Of a DNA stretch of 64,000 nt, positions 16,967 through 24,920 are shown one piece after another (the first letter of the stretch is position 1; each line of letters starts with the position of its first letter). The DNA lies in the NCBI RefSeq assembly GCF_001425235.1, contig NZ_LMEA01000001.1, forward strand, positions 347,855 to 411,854, given 5' to 3'. The position numbers were made by a program, and so were the translations under genes. The notes below the pieces were generated by a model. That model did no database searches, was not told the origin of the DNA, and saw only the letters and a program-made list of their open reading frames with translations. The stretch is from Devosia sp. Root413D1 (GTDB lineage: Bacteria > Pseudomonadota > Alphaproteobacteria > Rhizobiales > Devosiaceae).

Positions 16967-19633
16967 ATGCCGGCACAGCACCTGCTCGAAGACGCCCGTC
17001 GAGAGACCGCCCCCGCCATAGCGATCCGCATCCCCGTCCGCCTGATGGGGGCCATCATCCTGGGGCTGGTGGCGATCGTGCTGCTGTCCCTCGCCACCTG
17101 GCAGGTGGATGATCCGAGCCTTTCCTACGCCTCGGGTGAACCCGCGAGGAACTGGCTCGGCTTCCCGGGCGCCGTCATTGCCGACATGGCGTTCCAGGTC
17201 TTCGGCCTCGGCATTCTCACCCTGCTGGTGCCGCCTGCGCTCTGGGGTTGGGGCCTGATTCGCCACCGCGTCCCCTCGCGCATGGGCCTGCGCCTTCTCG
17301 CCTGGGTCGCCGCGAGCGTCCTGAGCTGCGGTCTGTTTGCTTTCATTGCCGCGCCGGAGAGCTGGCCGCTGCCCACCGGGCTCGGCGGCCTCATCGGCCA
17401 GAGTTTTACCAACCTCGCCGTTCTCGCCACCGGCGCCACGCCGCAGCCGGTGACCGCGATCCTCTTCGCCATCATCATTGCGGCCCCGACCCTGGCGCTG
17501 TTCTGGATCGGCATGGGCCTCGGTAGGGTCACCCTGCCCGAGCTGCCCAAGGGCAAGGGCAAGGCCAAGCCGGCCGGCACGAGGGGCGCTGCCGCCGCTG
17601 CGCCTGTCGATGACGACGAGCCCGAGCGCGATTCGATCTTTGACGTGATCCTCGGCTACGCCGTGCATCTGGGCTTCTCGGCCCGCACCGCCGTCCGCCG
17701 GGCCCGCGCCGGCATCGCCCAGCGCCGGGCTGCCGAGGCGGAAGCCGAAGCCTGGCGCGGCGAAGCGGTCGAGCCGAGCCTCCATGGCCATGCGCCGTCG
17801 GCCCCTGCCGGTCGCGCCGAACCCGCTCTCACCGTCGAGCGCCGCTCGATCGTTGCCGCGCATGACGAGCCGCCATTCGACGACTACCCGCCCGAGCCGG
17901 ATGAAGAAGCCGACATGCCGCGCTGGGAGATGCAGACTCCGCTGCGCGGCCCGATGGCCGCGTCGCGCAGCCCGGCTCCCATGCCGCACGTCCCGGCGGC
18001 CCACCAGGCAGCGCCGGTGGTGTCGCCACGCGTCGCCGCGCCGGCGCCCCGGCCGCAGCCCGGCATGCGCGCCGCCCGCGAAGCCCAGGGCTCGTTCCTC
18101 GACGAGCCGCATGGCTTCGAGCTGCCCGAGCTGAACCTCCTCACGCCGCCCAAGCACAAGGGCGCCAGCCCCGAGCATGCGCCCGAGCGGCTCGAGGCGA
18201 TGGCGAGGAAGCTTGAATCCGTGCTCGCCGATTTCGGCGTCAAGGGCGACATCATCAATGTCCGCCCCGGCCCGGTCGTCACCCTCTATGAGCTCGAGCC
18301 CGCTCCCGGCATCAAGTCGTCGCGCGTCATCTCGCTGGCCGACGATATCGCCCGCTCGATGAGCGCCATCTCGGTGCGCGTCGCCGTGGTCCCCGGCCGC
18401 AACGCCATCGGTATCGAGCTGCCCAACGAGGTGCGCGAGACCGTCTACCTGCGCGAAATGCTGGCCTCGTCCGATTTCGAGAAGATGAAGGGCAAGCTCC
18501 CGATCTGCCTGGGCAAGACCATCGGCGGCGAGCCGATCATCGCCGACCTCGCCCGCATGCCGCATCTGCTGATCGCCGGCACCACCGGCTCGGGCAAGTC
18601 GGTGGGCATCAACACCTTCATTCTCAGCCTGCTCTACCAGATGACCCCGGAGCAGTGCCGCCTGATCATGATCGACCCCAAGATGCTGGAACTCAGTATC
18701 TATGACGGTATCCCGCACCTCCTCACCCCGGTGGTGACGGATCCTTCCAAGGCCGTGGTCGCCCTCAAGTGGGCGGTGCGCGAAATGGAAGACCGCTACC
18801 GCAAGATGAGTAAGATCGGCGTGCGCAACATCGATGGCTTCAACCAGCGTGTTGGCGAATCGAAGGCCAAGGGCGAGGTGATCACTCGCACCGTGCAGAC
18901 CGGCTTTGACCGTGAAACCGGCGAGGCGATCTTCGAGAGCGAAGAGTTCAACCTCGAGCCGCTGCCGTTCATCGTCATCATCATCGACGAAATGGCCGAC
19001 CTGATGATGGTCGCCGGCAAGGAAATCGAAGGCTCGGTGCAGCGCCTCGCACAGATGGCCCGCGCCGCCGGCATCCATGTCATCACTGCCACGCAGCGCC
19101 CGTCGGTCGACGTCATCACCGGCACCATCAAGGCCAACTTCCCCACCCGTATCTCGTTCATGGTGACCTCGAAGATCGACAGCCGCACCATCCTGGGCGA
19201 GCAGGGCGCCGAGCAGCTGCTCGGCAACGGCGACATGCTCTACATGGCCGGCGGCGGCCGCATCCGGCGCCTGCATGGCCCGTTCGTCGCCGACAGCGAA
19301 GTCGAGGCAGTGGTCAACCACTTGAAGTCGCAGGGCGCCCCGGATTATCTCGATGCCATCGTCGCCGATGAGGACGAGATGGATGAAGGCGGCGCGTCGG
19401 GTGGTGACGGTGACGAGTATGGCGGCTCGGGTGACGAGCTCTACGACAAGGCCGTCAACGTCGTGCTGACCGACAAGAAGGTCTCGACCTCCTACATCCA
19501 GCGCCGCCTGGCGGTGGGCTACAACAAGGCCGCCACCCTGATCGAACGCATGGAAAAGGAAGGCGTCATCTCCGCCCCCAACCACGCCGGCAAACGCGAA
19601 ATCCTCGTCGGCAACAATTCCGACGGGTATTGA
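16967..19633 (+). CDS. ftsK: DNA translocase FtsK
   Basis: Protein of 888 residues that couples cell division to chromosome segregation at the septum. Four N-terminal membrane segments (about 25-190) are followed by a Pro/Ala-rich linker and by the motor domain: Walker [11 protein letters not shown] near residue 540, Walker [15 protein letters not shown], and [11 protein letters not shown]. The C-terminal gamma winged helix ([17 protein letters not shown]) binds KOPS sequences. ATG 16967 is preferred; a GTG at 16955 is in frame. In related genomes ftsK precedes lolA and xthA; here an AHSA1-ArsR pair lies between. Confidence 0.95.
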   Translation: MPAQHLLEDARRETAPAIAIRIPVRLMGAIILGLVAIVLLSLATWQVDDPSLSYASGEPARNWLGFPGAVIADMAFQVFGLGILTLLVPPALWGWGLIRHRVPSRMGLRLLAWVAASVLSCGLFAFIAAPESWPLPTGLGGLIGQSFTNLAVLATGATPQPVTAILFAIIIAAPTLALFWIGMGLGRVTLPELPKGKGKAKPAGTRGAAAAAPVDDDEPERDSIFDVILGYAVHLGFSARTAVRRARAGIAQRRAAEAEAEAWRGEAVEPSLHGHAPSAPAGRAEPALTVERRSIVAAHDEPPFDDYPPEPDEEADMPRWEMQTPLRGPMAASRSPAPMPHVPAAHQAAPVVSPRVAAPAPRPQPGMRAAREAQGSFLDEPHGFELPELNLLTPPKHKGASPEHAPERLEAMARKLESVLADFGVKGDIINVRPGPVVTLYELEPAPGIKSSRVISLADDIARSMSAISVRVAVVPGRNAIGIELPNEVRETVYLREMLASSDFEKMKGKLPICLGKTIGGEPIIADLARMPHLLIAGTTGSGKSVGINTFILSLLYQMTPEQCRLIMIDPKMLELSIYDGIPHLLTPVVTDPSKAVVALKWAVREMEDRYRKMSKIGVRNIDGFNQRVGESKAKGEVITRTVQTGFDRETGEAIFESEEFNLEPLPFIVIIIDEMADLMMVAGKEIEGSVQRLAQMARAAGIHVITATQRPSVDVITGTIKANFPTRISFMVTSKIDSRTILGEQGAEQLLGNGDMLYMAGGGRIRRLHGPFVADSEVEAVVNHLKSQGAPDYLDAIVADEDEMDEGGASGGDGDEYGGSGDELYDKAVNVVLTDKKVSTSYIQRRLAVGYNKAATLIERMEKEGVISAPNHAGKREILVGNNSDGY

Positions 19634-19635
19634 GC

Positions 19636-19656
19636 GGGGCCTCTGTTCGAGGCCCC
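19636..19656 (+). terminator. Hairpin terminator after ftsK
   Basis: Perfect 8-bp stem GGGGCCTC / GAGGCCCC with a 5-nt loop, 3 bp past the ftsK stop. The following tract is only TCTC, so it may act as a weak intrinsic terminator or a Rho-assisted stop. Confidence 0.55.
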
Positions 19657-19685
19657 TCTCCGCCGCCAGGCAACGCCCTAAGCTC

Positions 19686-19769
19686 GGTGTCATCCCTGCG
19701 AAAGCAGGGACCCAACTCACAGCCCGCGAAGGTGGATAGATGGGTCCCTGCTTTCGCAGGGATGACACC
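19686..19769. repeat. REP-like inverted-pair element, copy A
   Basis: Two 29-nt arms (19686-19714 and 19741-19769) are exact reverse complements, separated by 26 nt. Each arm itself folds into a small hairpin, CCCTGC-GAAA-GCAGGG. Copy B at 23.0 kb shares the arms, part of the loop (GGTGGAT.GATGGGTCC) and the flanks (CCTAA.CTCGGTGTCAT, GGTGGGTGGG). Copies C and D keep the plan with different stem bases. It lies between ftsK and the AHSA1 gene. Confidence 0.9.
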
Positions 19770-19876
19770 CGGTGGGTGGGGCACGATCGCTGCGCGCGGG
19801 TCGGCCGCCTCGCCCCCCTAGACATAATATTAGTTGCACCTTATATAAGCGTCACCTGATACTGGAGGACGCGACG

Positions 19877-20524
19877 ATGCCTTTCGATCTTACCGCCCAC
19901 GTCAACGCCATGTCCCGCTCGGTGCGCAACCTCGAGCGCGACGGCAAACCCGCCAAGGCGGTGGTCGCCAGCTGCGTCTACGACACCGACGTCGCCGACC
20001 TCTGGGATGCCGTCAGCAACCCCGACCGGCTGCGCCGCTGGTTCTCGCCGGTCAGCGGCGAGCTGAAGCTCGGCGGCCGCTTCCAGGTCGAGAACAATGC
20101 CGGCGGCACCATCACCGAATGCGAACCGCAGCGCCGGATCGCCGCCACCTGGGAATTCGCCGGCGCCATCAGCTGGATCACCATCACGCTCGCGCCCGCC
20201 GCCGACGGCGCCCGGCTCGAACTCGAGCACGTCGCCTTCATCGATCCGCACTGGGACAGGTTCGGGCCCGGCGCCGTCGGGGTCGGCTGGGACCTCGGCT
20301 TCATGGGCCTCGCCCGTCACCTGGCCGAGCCCACCGCCAACCTGCCGCAGGAAGCGGTGGAAGGCTGGCACCTCCTGCCCGAAGCCAAGGCGTTCATACG
20401 CAGCGCCAGCGACGGCTGGGGCACCGCGGCGATCACCGCCGGTGAGAACCGCGAGCAGGCATTGACGGCAGCCGAGGCGACGCGGCAGTTCTACACCGGC
20501 GAGGCCCCGCCCCCGGAGATGTGA
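19877..20524 (+). CDS. SRPBCC / AHSA1-domain protein
   Basis: Protein of 215 residues with one Aha1/START-like fold: ASCVYDTDVADLWDAVSNPDRLRRWF at the start of the domain (split here over about 35-60), GGRFQVENNAGGTI, and the closing long helix with WDLGFMGLARHL. Such small proteins bind hydrophobic ligands and are commonly paired with an ArsR-family regulator, as here (1-bp overlap). ATG 19877 is preceded by a good ribosome binding site (TGGAGGA). An earlier in-frame start lies in the repeat region and is unlikely. Confidence 0.85.
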   Translation: MPFDLTAHVNAMSRSVRNLERDGKPAKAVVASCVYDTDVADLWDAVSNPDRLRRWFSPVSGELKLGGRFQVENNAGGTITECEPQRRIAATWEFAGAISWITITLAPAADGARLELEHVAFIDPHWDRFGPGAVGVGWDLGFMGLARHLAEPTANLPQEAVEGWHLLPEAKAFIRSASDGWGTAAITAGENREQALTAAEATRQFYTGEAPPPEM

Positions 20525-20868
20525 TGCACGCGTTCGACGTTCTCGGCGACCCGGTCCGCCGCCGCATCCTCGAGCTGCTCGCCGAACGCGAGCATGCCTC
20601 GGGCGAGGTGGTCGAGGTCATTGCCGCCGAGTTCGGCATCAGCCAAGCCGGGGTCAGCCAGCATTTGAAGGTGCTCCGCGAGTCGGGCTTCGCCACCGTA
20701 CGTCCCGAAGGCACCCGCCGCGTCTACAGGCTCGATGCCGCGCCGCTGCGCGACATCGACGACTGGCTCGACCGCTTCCGTGGCTTCTGGACTCACAAGC
20801 TCGCCTCGCTCGCCACCGAGATCGCCCGCGGCAAAAAGGATCGCCAAGGGGGCAACAAGGAGCCGTGA
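20524..20868 (+). CDS. ArsR/SmtB-family transcriptional regulator
   Basis: Winged-helix protein of 114 residues. It has MHAFDVLGDPVRRRILELL at the N terminus and the recognition helix region FGISQAGVSQHLKVLRESGF, typical of the non-metal ArsR subgroup that pairs with AHSA1/SRPBCC proteins. No Cys metal site is visible. A GTG codon just before the ATG could also start translation. It probably regulates its own operon with the preceding gene. Confidence 0.87.
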   Translation: MHAFDVLGDPVRRRILELLAEREHASGEVVEVIAAEFGISQAGVSQHLKVLRESGFATVRPEGTRRVYRLDAAPLRDIDDWLDRFRGFWTHKLASLATEIARGKKDRQGGNKEP

Positions 20869-20997
20869 TCCGGAACCTTCCCGCTGTTGCCGCAATTGCT
20901 GTCTAGAGGCATGCTCCACAAATCAAAGACTTGGAGACGGTCAGCGTTTCGACGAAACGGGTGATCGGCTCCAGACCACAAAGGGAACGTCATCAAG

Positions 20998-21627
20998 ATG
21001 ATCCGCCGCAGCTTTCTCGCCTTCGCCGCCCTGCTCGCCGCCTTCCCCGCCCTGGCGCAGGAAGCTCGGACACTGACCGACGCTGAACGCGACCTGATCA
21101 CCCGGATCAACGAGCACAACTCGCTGATCAAGACCATGGTCGGCCGCTTTCTGCAGATCGATACCCGCGGCCAGCGCATCGAGGGCACCTTCTTCCTCGA
21201 GCGGCCGGGCAAGATCCTGTTCCGCTACAATCCCCCCTCCTACGAGCAGATCGTGTCGGTCGGCCGCGGCTTCTACGTCGTCGATCGCAAGGAGAAGACC
21301 CAGTACGCCTATCCGCAGGACAAGGTACCGCTGCGCCAGTTCCTTGATTCGCAGATCGACCTGTTCAAGGCCAACATCGTCGCCGTCGCCCAATCCGACG
21401 ACTATTTCTCGATCACCCTGCAGGACGATACCCCCAAAGGCGTGGTGCGGGTCGCACTGGTGTTCGACACCGAGAGCCTCGACATGAAGCAGTGGACGCT
21501 CACCGAACCGTCGGGCGCCGAGCTGACCTTTTCGCTTTATGATGTCGAAAAGGACGTCGCCATTCCAAAATCCTACTTCTATATCGACCCGACCTTCCGC
21601 TCGAAGGCGGCCCCTCCCGACGCCTGA
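20998..21627 (+). CDS. lolA: LolA-family outer-membrane lipoprotein carrier protein
   Basis: Periplasmic protein of 209 residues. A signal peptide is clear (MIRRSFLAFAALLAAFPALA, cleavage after about residue 20). The mature part has the LolA layout: ALTDAERDLI-type start, TMVGRFLQ, GTFFLERPGKILFRYNPPS, and YPQDKVPLRQFLD. It escorts lipoproteins from LolCDE to the outer membrane. The position between ftsK and xthA agrees with lolA in related genomes. An intrinsic terminator follows at 21679. Confidence 0.88.
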   Translation: MIRRSFLAFAALLAAFPALAQEARTLTDAERDLITRINEHNSLIKTMVGRFLQIDTRGQRIEGTFFLERPGKILFRYNPPSYEQIVSVGRGFYVVDRKEKTQYAYPQDKVPLRQFLDSQIDLFKANIVAVAQSDDYFSITLQDDTPKGVVRVALVFDTESLDMKQWTLTEPSGAELTFSLYDVEKDVAIPKSYFYIDPTFRSKAAPPDA

Positions 21628-21678
21628 GCAATCACGCGGCGTTTCCGGCTTTACGCCCCCTGCCCCGCTCTGCATAAG

Positions 21679-21708
21679 AGGCGCCTCACATTCCTGAGGC
21701 GCCTTTTT
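21679..21708 (+). terminator. Rho-independent terminator of lolA abutting the xthA start
   Basis: Perfect 10-bp stem AGGCGCCTCA / TGAGGCGCCT with a 6-nt loop and a run of five T. The run ends 2 bases before the xthA ATG at 21710, and the right arm contains the only Shine-Dalgarno-like GAGG of xthA. Confidence 0.88.
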
Positions 21709-21709
21709 C

Positions 21710-22528
21710 ATGCCGACGAGCTTTGCCACCTGGAACATCAATTCGGTCCGCCTGCGGCTGCCGATCGTCCTCGATTTCCTGCGCCAGTACGACCCCGACG
21801 TGCTGTGCCTGCAGGAGATCAAATGCCTCAACGACCAGTTCCCGCGTAACGAGTTCACCGCCGCCGGCTACCCGCACCATGCCGTACATGGCCAGAAGGG
21901 CTATCACGGTGTCGCCATCGTCTCGAAGCACCCGCTGACCGACATTTCCTCGCGCGTCTTCTGCGAGATCGAGGAAAGCCGTCACGTCTCGGCGCTGGTC
22001 GATTTCGGCCAGGGCTCTGAGTTCGGCCCGCTCACCGTCCACAATTTCTACATCCCAGCCGGCGGCGATCTCGCCGATCCCGAACTCAACCCCAAGTTCA
22101 AGCACAAGCTCGGCTTCCTCTCGGAGCTCAAGAGCTGGTTCGGCGAGGACCACTTCAAGCAGCGCCAGCTGATCTGCGGCGACTTCAACATCGCCCCGCT
22201 GGAACACGACGTGTGGAGCCACAAGCAGCTGCTCGACGTCGTCAGCCACACGCCGATCGAGACCGAAGCGCTCAACGCGCTGCTGAGCGGCGGTCACGGC
22301 TGGGTCGACGTGGTGCGCAAGTACTTCCCGGCCGAGGAGAAGCTCTATTCCTGGTGGAGCTACCGCGCCAAGGATTGGCAGGCCGCCAACAAGGGCCGCC
22401 GCCTCGACCACATCTGGACCACCGCCGACGTCGCCGCCCACACGGCCGGCGCCGAGATCATCAAGCCGGCGCGCGGCTGGAGCGACAAACCCTCCGACCA
22501 CGTCCCGGTGATCGCCCGCTTCGCGTGA
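21710..22528 (+). CDS. xthA: Exodeoxyribonuclease III
   Basis: AP endonuclease / 3'-5' exonuclease of 272 residues acting in base-excision repair. Endonuclease/exonuclease/phosphatase motifs are complete: ATWNINSVRLR at the N terminus, CLQEIKC with the metal-binding Glu (about residue 37), GDFNIAPLEHDVW, and the C-terminal SDHVPV. The start agrees with the family N terminus, although it lies directly after the lolA terminator. Expression must come from read-through or from a promoter inside the terminator region. Confidence 0.94.
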   Translation: MPTSFATWNINSVRLRLPIVLDFLRQYDPDVLCLQEIKCLNDQFPRNEFTAAGYPHHAVHGQKGYHGVAIVSKHPLTDISSRVFCEIEESRHVSALVDFGQGSEFGPLTVHNFYIPAGGDLADPELNPKFKHKLGFLSELKSWFGEDHFKQRQLICGDFNIAPLEHDVWSHKQLLDVVSHTPIETEALNALLSGGHGWVDVVRKYFPAEEKLYSWWSYRAKDWQAANKGRRLDHIWTTADVAAHTAGAEIIKPARGWSDKPSDHVPVIARFA

Positions 22529-22551
22529 AGCCTGAGCAGAGGAAACCCACC

Positions 22552-22941
22552 ATGTCGCGAAAACTCGTCAGCTCCGGCTCCTACCTCGAACCGGTGATCG
22601 GCTTTTCCCGCGCTGTCCGCGTCGGCAAAATTGTGGCCGTCGGCGGCACCGCTCCGATCAGGCCCGAAGGCGGCACCGCCGCCATCGGCGACGTCTACGG
22701 CCAGACCAGGCGCTGCCTCGAGATCATCGCCAAGGCACTGACCGATGCCGGCTCGAGCCTCGAGCATGTCACCAGGACCCGCATCATCCTCACCGACATC
22801 GCGCTGTGGAAAGACGCTGCCCGCGCCCACGCCGAGGCCTTTGCCACCATCCGTCCGGTGACCACGCTGATGCAGGTCACCGCCTTCGTCGATCCCGACT
22901 GGCTGGTCGAAATCGAAGTCGACGCGGTGATTCCCGACTGA
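22552..22941 (+). CDS. RidA/YjgF-family protein
   Basis: Protein of 129 residues with the RidA fold: VRVGKIVAVGGTAPI, the helix with LEIIAKALTDAGSSLEHV, TRTRIILTDI, and the C-terminal VDPDWLVEIEVDAV. Archetypal RidA deaminates reactive enamines and has a conserved Arg in the R-IFL-D motif; here RTRIILTDI is close to that, so activity is possible. It lies 23 bp after xthA with a ribosome binding site (AGAGGAAA). Its stop codon lies within a parS-like site. Confidence 0.85.
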   Translation: MSRKLVSSGSYLEPVIGFSRAVRVGKIVAVGGTAPIRPEGGTAAIGDVYGQTRRCLEIIAKALTDAGSSLEHVTRTRIILTDIALWKDAARAHAEAFATIRPVTTLMQVTAFVDPDWLVEIEVDAVIPD

Positions 22942-22954
22942 TTCACGTGGAACA
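22939..22954 (-). other. parS-like site 1
   Basis: On the minus strand TGTTCCACGTGAATCA, 15 of 16 positions of the parS consensus TGTTYCACGTGRAACA. It overlaps the stop codon of the RidA-family gene and lies 18 kb left of parAB, the farthest copy on this side. Confidence 0.7.
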
Positions 22955-23020
22955 GCCACCGGTTGTGTGCTCGGGGCACCGACCATGGCGAGTTTGCCAC
23001 GAGGCAGCACCCCTAAACTC

Positions 23021-23103
23021 GGTGTCATCCCTGCGAAAGCAGGGACCCAACTCGCCGCGGCGCAGGTGGATGGATGGGTCCCTGCTTTCGCAGGGATGAC
23101 AGC
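23021..23103. repeat. REP-like inverted-pair element, copy B
   Basis: Arms 23023-23049 and 23075-23101 are perfect 27-nt reverse complements with a 25-nt loop and the same arm sequence as copy A. It stands between the RidA-family gene and the leftward cyclic-nucleotide-binding gene, in a convergent intergenic space. Confidence 0.9.
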
Positions 23104-23185
23104 CGGTGGGTGGGCACGAACATAGCGCCCATGGGCCTTCGCCGGGTGACACCGTGGGTGAGGCAGGTGGCCCAAGCCTATCCAC

Positions 23186-23641
23186 CTACCCCTTGCCGAA
23201 GCGCTCCCGGGAGCCTTCGATCGCGCCGAGATAGCTGGTCAGTTCCCGCCGGATCCGGTCGGCGGCCCGGCCGGCCAGGTCCGGATACTGGTTCGCCAGC
23301 TTCATGAACGCTGTGCGCGGCACGAACAGCGTCTCCACCGCGTCCACCGCCCGGATCGTCACCGGCCGCGGCTTGGGGATGACCAGCGCCATGGCGCCGA
23401 GTACCGCACCGACATCGTGGATCAGGTAGGGGTTGTTCTCGGCGCCATCCTGCGTGCTCGACACCGTGCCCGAGACCAGCACATGCGCGCCTTCCGGCTG
23501 GTCGCCGGAGGCATAGATGACGCTGCCGGGGCGGAACTTCTTCCGTTCCGAGGCGAACGCGAGCAATCGCCGCTGCTCGGCGTCGCAGATTTCGAAGAAA
23601 TCCGCACGTCCCAGTATCGTCGCCGCGTCGTCGAGTTGCAT
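23186..23641 (-). CDS. Cyclic-nucleotide-binding domain protein (Crp/Fnr-like, no DNA-binding domain)
   Basis: Protein of 151 residues made of a single cNMP-binding beta-roll: FFEICDAEQRRLLAFASER, FRPGSVIYASGDQPEGAHVLVSG split over about 36-60, and DVGAVLGAMALV in the phosphate-binding cassette position. No helix-turn-helix follows, so it is not a classical Crp. The canonical cassette Arg is not obvious (IPKPRPVTIRA), so nucleotide binding is uncertain. In Brucella a similar gene stands beside the otpR/cenR response regulator, as here (163 bp downstream of it, same strand). Confidence 0.82.
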   Translation of the reverse strand: MQLDDAATILGRADFFEICDAEQRRLLAFASERKKFRPGSVIYASGDQPEGAHVLVSGTVSSTQDGAENNPYLIHDVGAVLGAMALVIPKPRPVTIRAVDAVETLFVPRTAFMKLANQYPDLAGRAADRIRRELTSYLGAIEGSRERFGKG

Positions 23642-23804
23642 CCCGCCCTATTCCCGGACCGCCGGCAACATACCCGGCGCTTCAGCGCCCGGTTGTGCCG
23701 CGGCCCTCGATATAGAGCATTTCTTGCCGCTGTCAGGAATCCCTTTTGCCGCGTCGGCCCACGCGGCAAAAGTTATGCACTGGCTGGCGCGCAGCCTCGA
23801 CGCC

Positions 23805-24488
23805 TTACGGCACCAGCCGATAGCCGCCGTCTTCCGTTACCAGGAGGCGCGCATTGGATGGGTCCCGCTCGATCTTCTGGCGCAGCCGATAGATGTGCGT
23901 TTCCAGCGTATGCGTGGTGACCCGGTTATTGTAGCCCCACACTTCCTTGAGCAGGATCTCGCGGGTGATGGTCTTGGGACCCTGCCGGTAGAGATACTTG
24001 AGGATCGAGGTTTCCTTGTCGGTCAGCCGCACCTTGGCCCCGTCAGGCGCCTCGAGCAGCTTGGCCGCCGGCTGGAAGCTGTAGGGCCCGATGGTGAACA
24101 CCACGTCCTCGCTCTGGTCGTGCTGGCGCAGCGAGGCGCGGATGCGCGCCAGGAGCACCGAGAAGCGGAACGGCTTGGTCACATAGTCATTGGCGCCCGA
24201 CTCGAGCCCGAGGATCTCGTCGGAATCGCTGTCCTGCGCGGTCAGCATGATGATCGGGCTCTTAAAACCCTCGCGCCTGAGGATCTTCACTGCCTCGCGG
24301 CCGTCCATATCGGGCAGCCCGACATCGAGCAGCATCAGGTCGACATGGGCGCCGCGGACCTTGCCCAGCGCATCCGACGCCGATTCCGCCTCCACCAGAT
24401 CGAACTCGCGATAATGCGTCAGCTGATCGATCAAAGTCTTACGCAGGTCGGCATCGTCGTCGACAATCAGGATGCGCCGTCTGTTCAT
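23805..24488 (-). CDS. cenR: OmpR-family response regulator, CenR/OtpR type
   Basis: Regulator of 227 residues. The receiver domain has DDDAD at 10-14, phospho-acceptor Asp55 in LMLLDVGLPDMDG and the Lys in YVTKPF. The C-terminal winged helix has LTDKETSILKYLYRQ, EVWGYNNRVTTHTLETHIYR and the end TEDGGYRLVP, all close to the CenR/OtpR cell-envelope regulator of Hyphomicrobiales as I remember it. ATG 24488 is chosen because a receiver domain begins there; an upstream in-frame start adds 37 unrelated residues. The partner kinase is not in the window. A triple direct repeat with 11-bp period lies upstream. Confidence 0.85.
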   Translation of the reverse strand: MNRRRILIVDDDADLRKTLIDQLTHYREFDLVEAESASDALGKVRGAHVDLMLLDVGLPDMDGREAVKILRREGFKSPIIMLTAQDSDSDEILGLESGANDYVTKPFRFSVLLARIRASLRQHDQSEDVVFTIGPYSFQPAAKLLEAPDGAKVRLTDKETSILKYLYRQGPKTITREILLKEVWGYNNRVTTHTLETHIYRLRQKIERDPSNARLLVTEDGGYRLVP

Positions 24489-24640
24489 GTGAGGTACCCC
24501 AAGCCATTGGCTTCGAATTGCTGAGTTATTGCCGGACCTTGCGGCCCGCCAATCAAAATGGCGTGAGACCGCCGCGAGATGAGAAACGTGATTTGACACA
24601 GATTGGTTTCACCCTCGATCGCCAGTCTTAGCCACGCGAT

Positions 24641-24668
24641 GCTGACGGGAAGCTGACAATTGGCTGAC
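24641..24668. promoter_or_regulatory. Triple GCTGAC direct repeat upstream of cenR-like gene
   Basis: GCTGAC occurs at 24641, 24652 and 24663, exactly 11 bp apart. Direct repeats with one-turn spacing are the usual target form of OmpR/PhoB-type regulators. The repeats lie 153-180 bp upstream of the regulator's own start, so autoregulation is plausible. Confidence 0.45.
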
Positions 24669-24790
24669 AGCCAACAAGTCGGCGCCGAACCCCCTGACAT
24701 GCTGGCCCGGCGAGCGTGATCGCCCCGCTCTGCGGTCGTGACCACCGGGGTGCGGTTGACAGGCAAACGATCGGGGCATATCACTACGTC

Positions 24791-24806
24791 GGTTTAACGT
24801 AAAACT
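24791..24806. promoter_or_regulatory. Putative LacI-type operator 1
   Basis: GGTTTAACGTAAAACT matches operator 2 in 14 of 16 positions and has the central CG pair usual for LacI-family operators. It lies 115 bp upstream of the lacI-like start. Confidence 0.6.
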
Positions 24807-24866
24807 ACGCCGCTCCCACGCAGATCGATCGAAGCAAGAATCGTCGCGCGGAACCACGGGCCGGCC

Positions 24867-24882
24867 GGTTTAACGCAAAACC
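24867..24882. promoter_or_regulatory. Putative LacI-type operator 2
   Basis: GGTTTAACGCAAAACC is an imperfect palindrome (GGTTT..CG..AAACC) 38 bp upstream of the lacI-like start. With operator 1, 76 bp away, it could allow looping and repression of the sugar operon. Confidence 0.65.
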
Positions 24883-24920
24883 GATGAGCTGCACCCGGCT
24901 CTCAGAGGAGGATCTGCGAC

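Larger units (their letters stand above)
24489..24920. other. 432-bp divergent intergenic region between cenR-like and lacI-like genes
   Basis: Contains the triple GCTGAC repeat on the left side and two LacI-type operator candidates on the right side. It must hold the promoters of both divergent genes. No additional gene can be supported. Confidence 0.7.

Noticed and set aside
16871-19825. Very long open frame on the minus strand opposite ftsK (984 codons)
   Set aside because: It is the antisense shadow of ftsK in GC-rich DNA; the translation is His/Asp/Gly-rich without domains, while the plus strand carries a complete FtsK.
23021-23103. REP element copy B as a terminator of the RidA-family gene
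   Set aside because: The hairpins have no T run, and the same structure occurs in places unrelated to gene ends, such as the permease junction.
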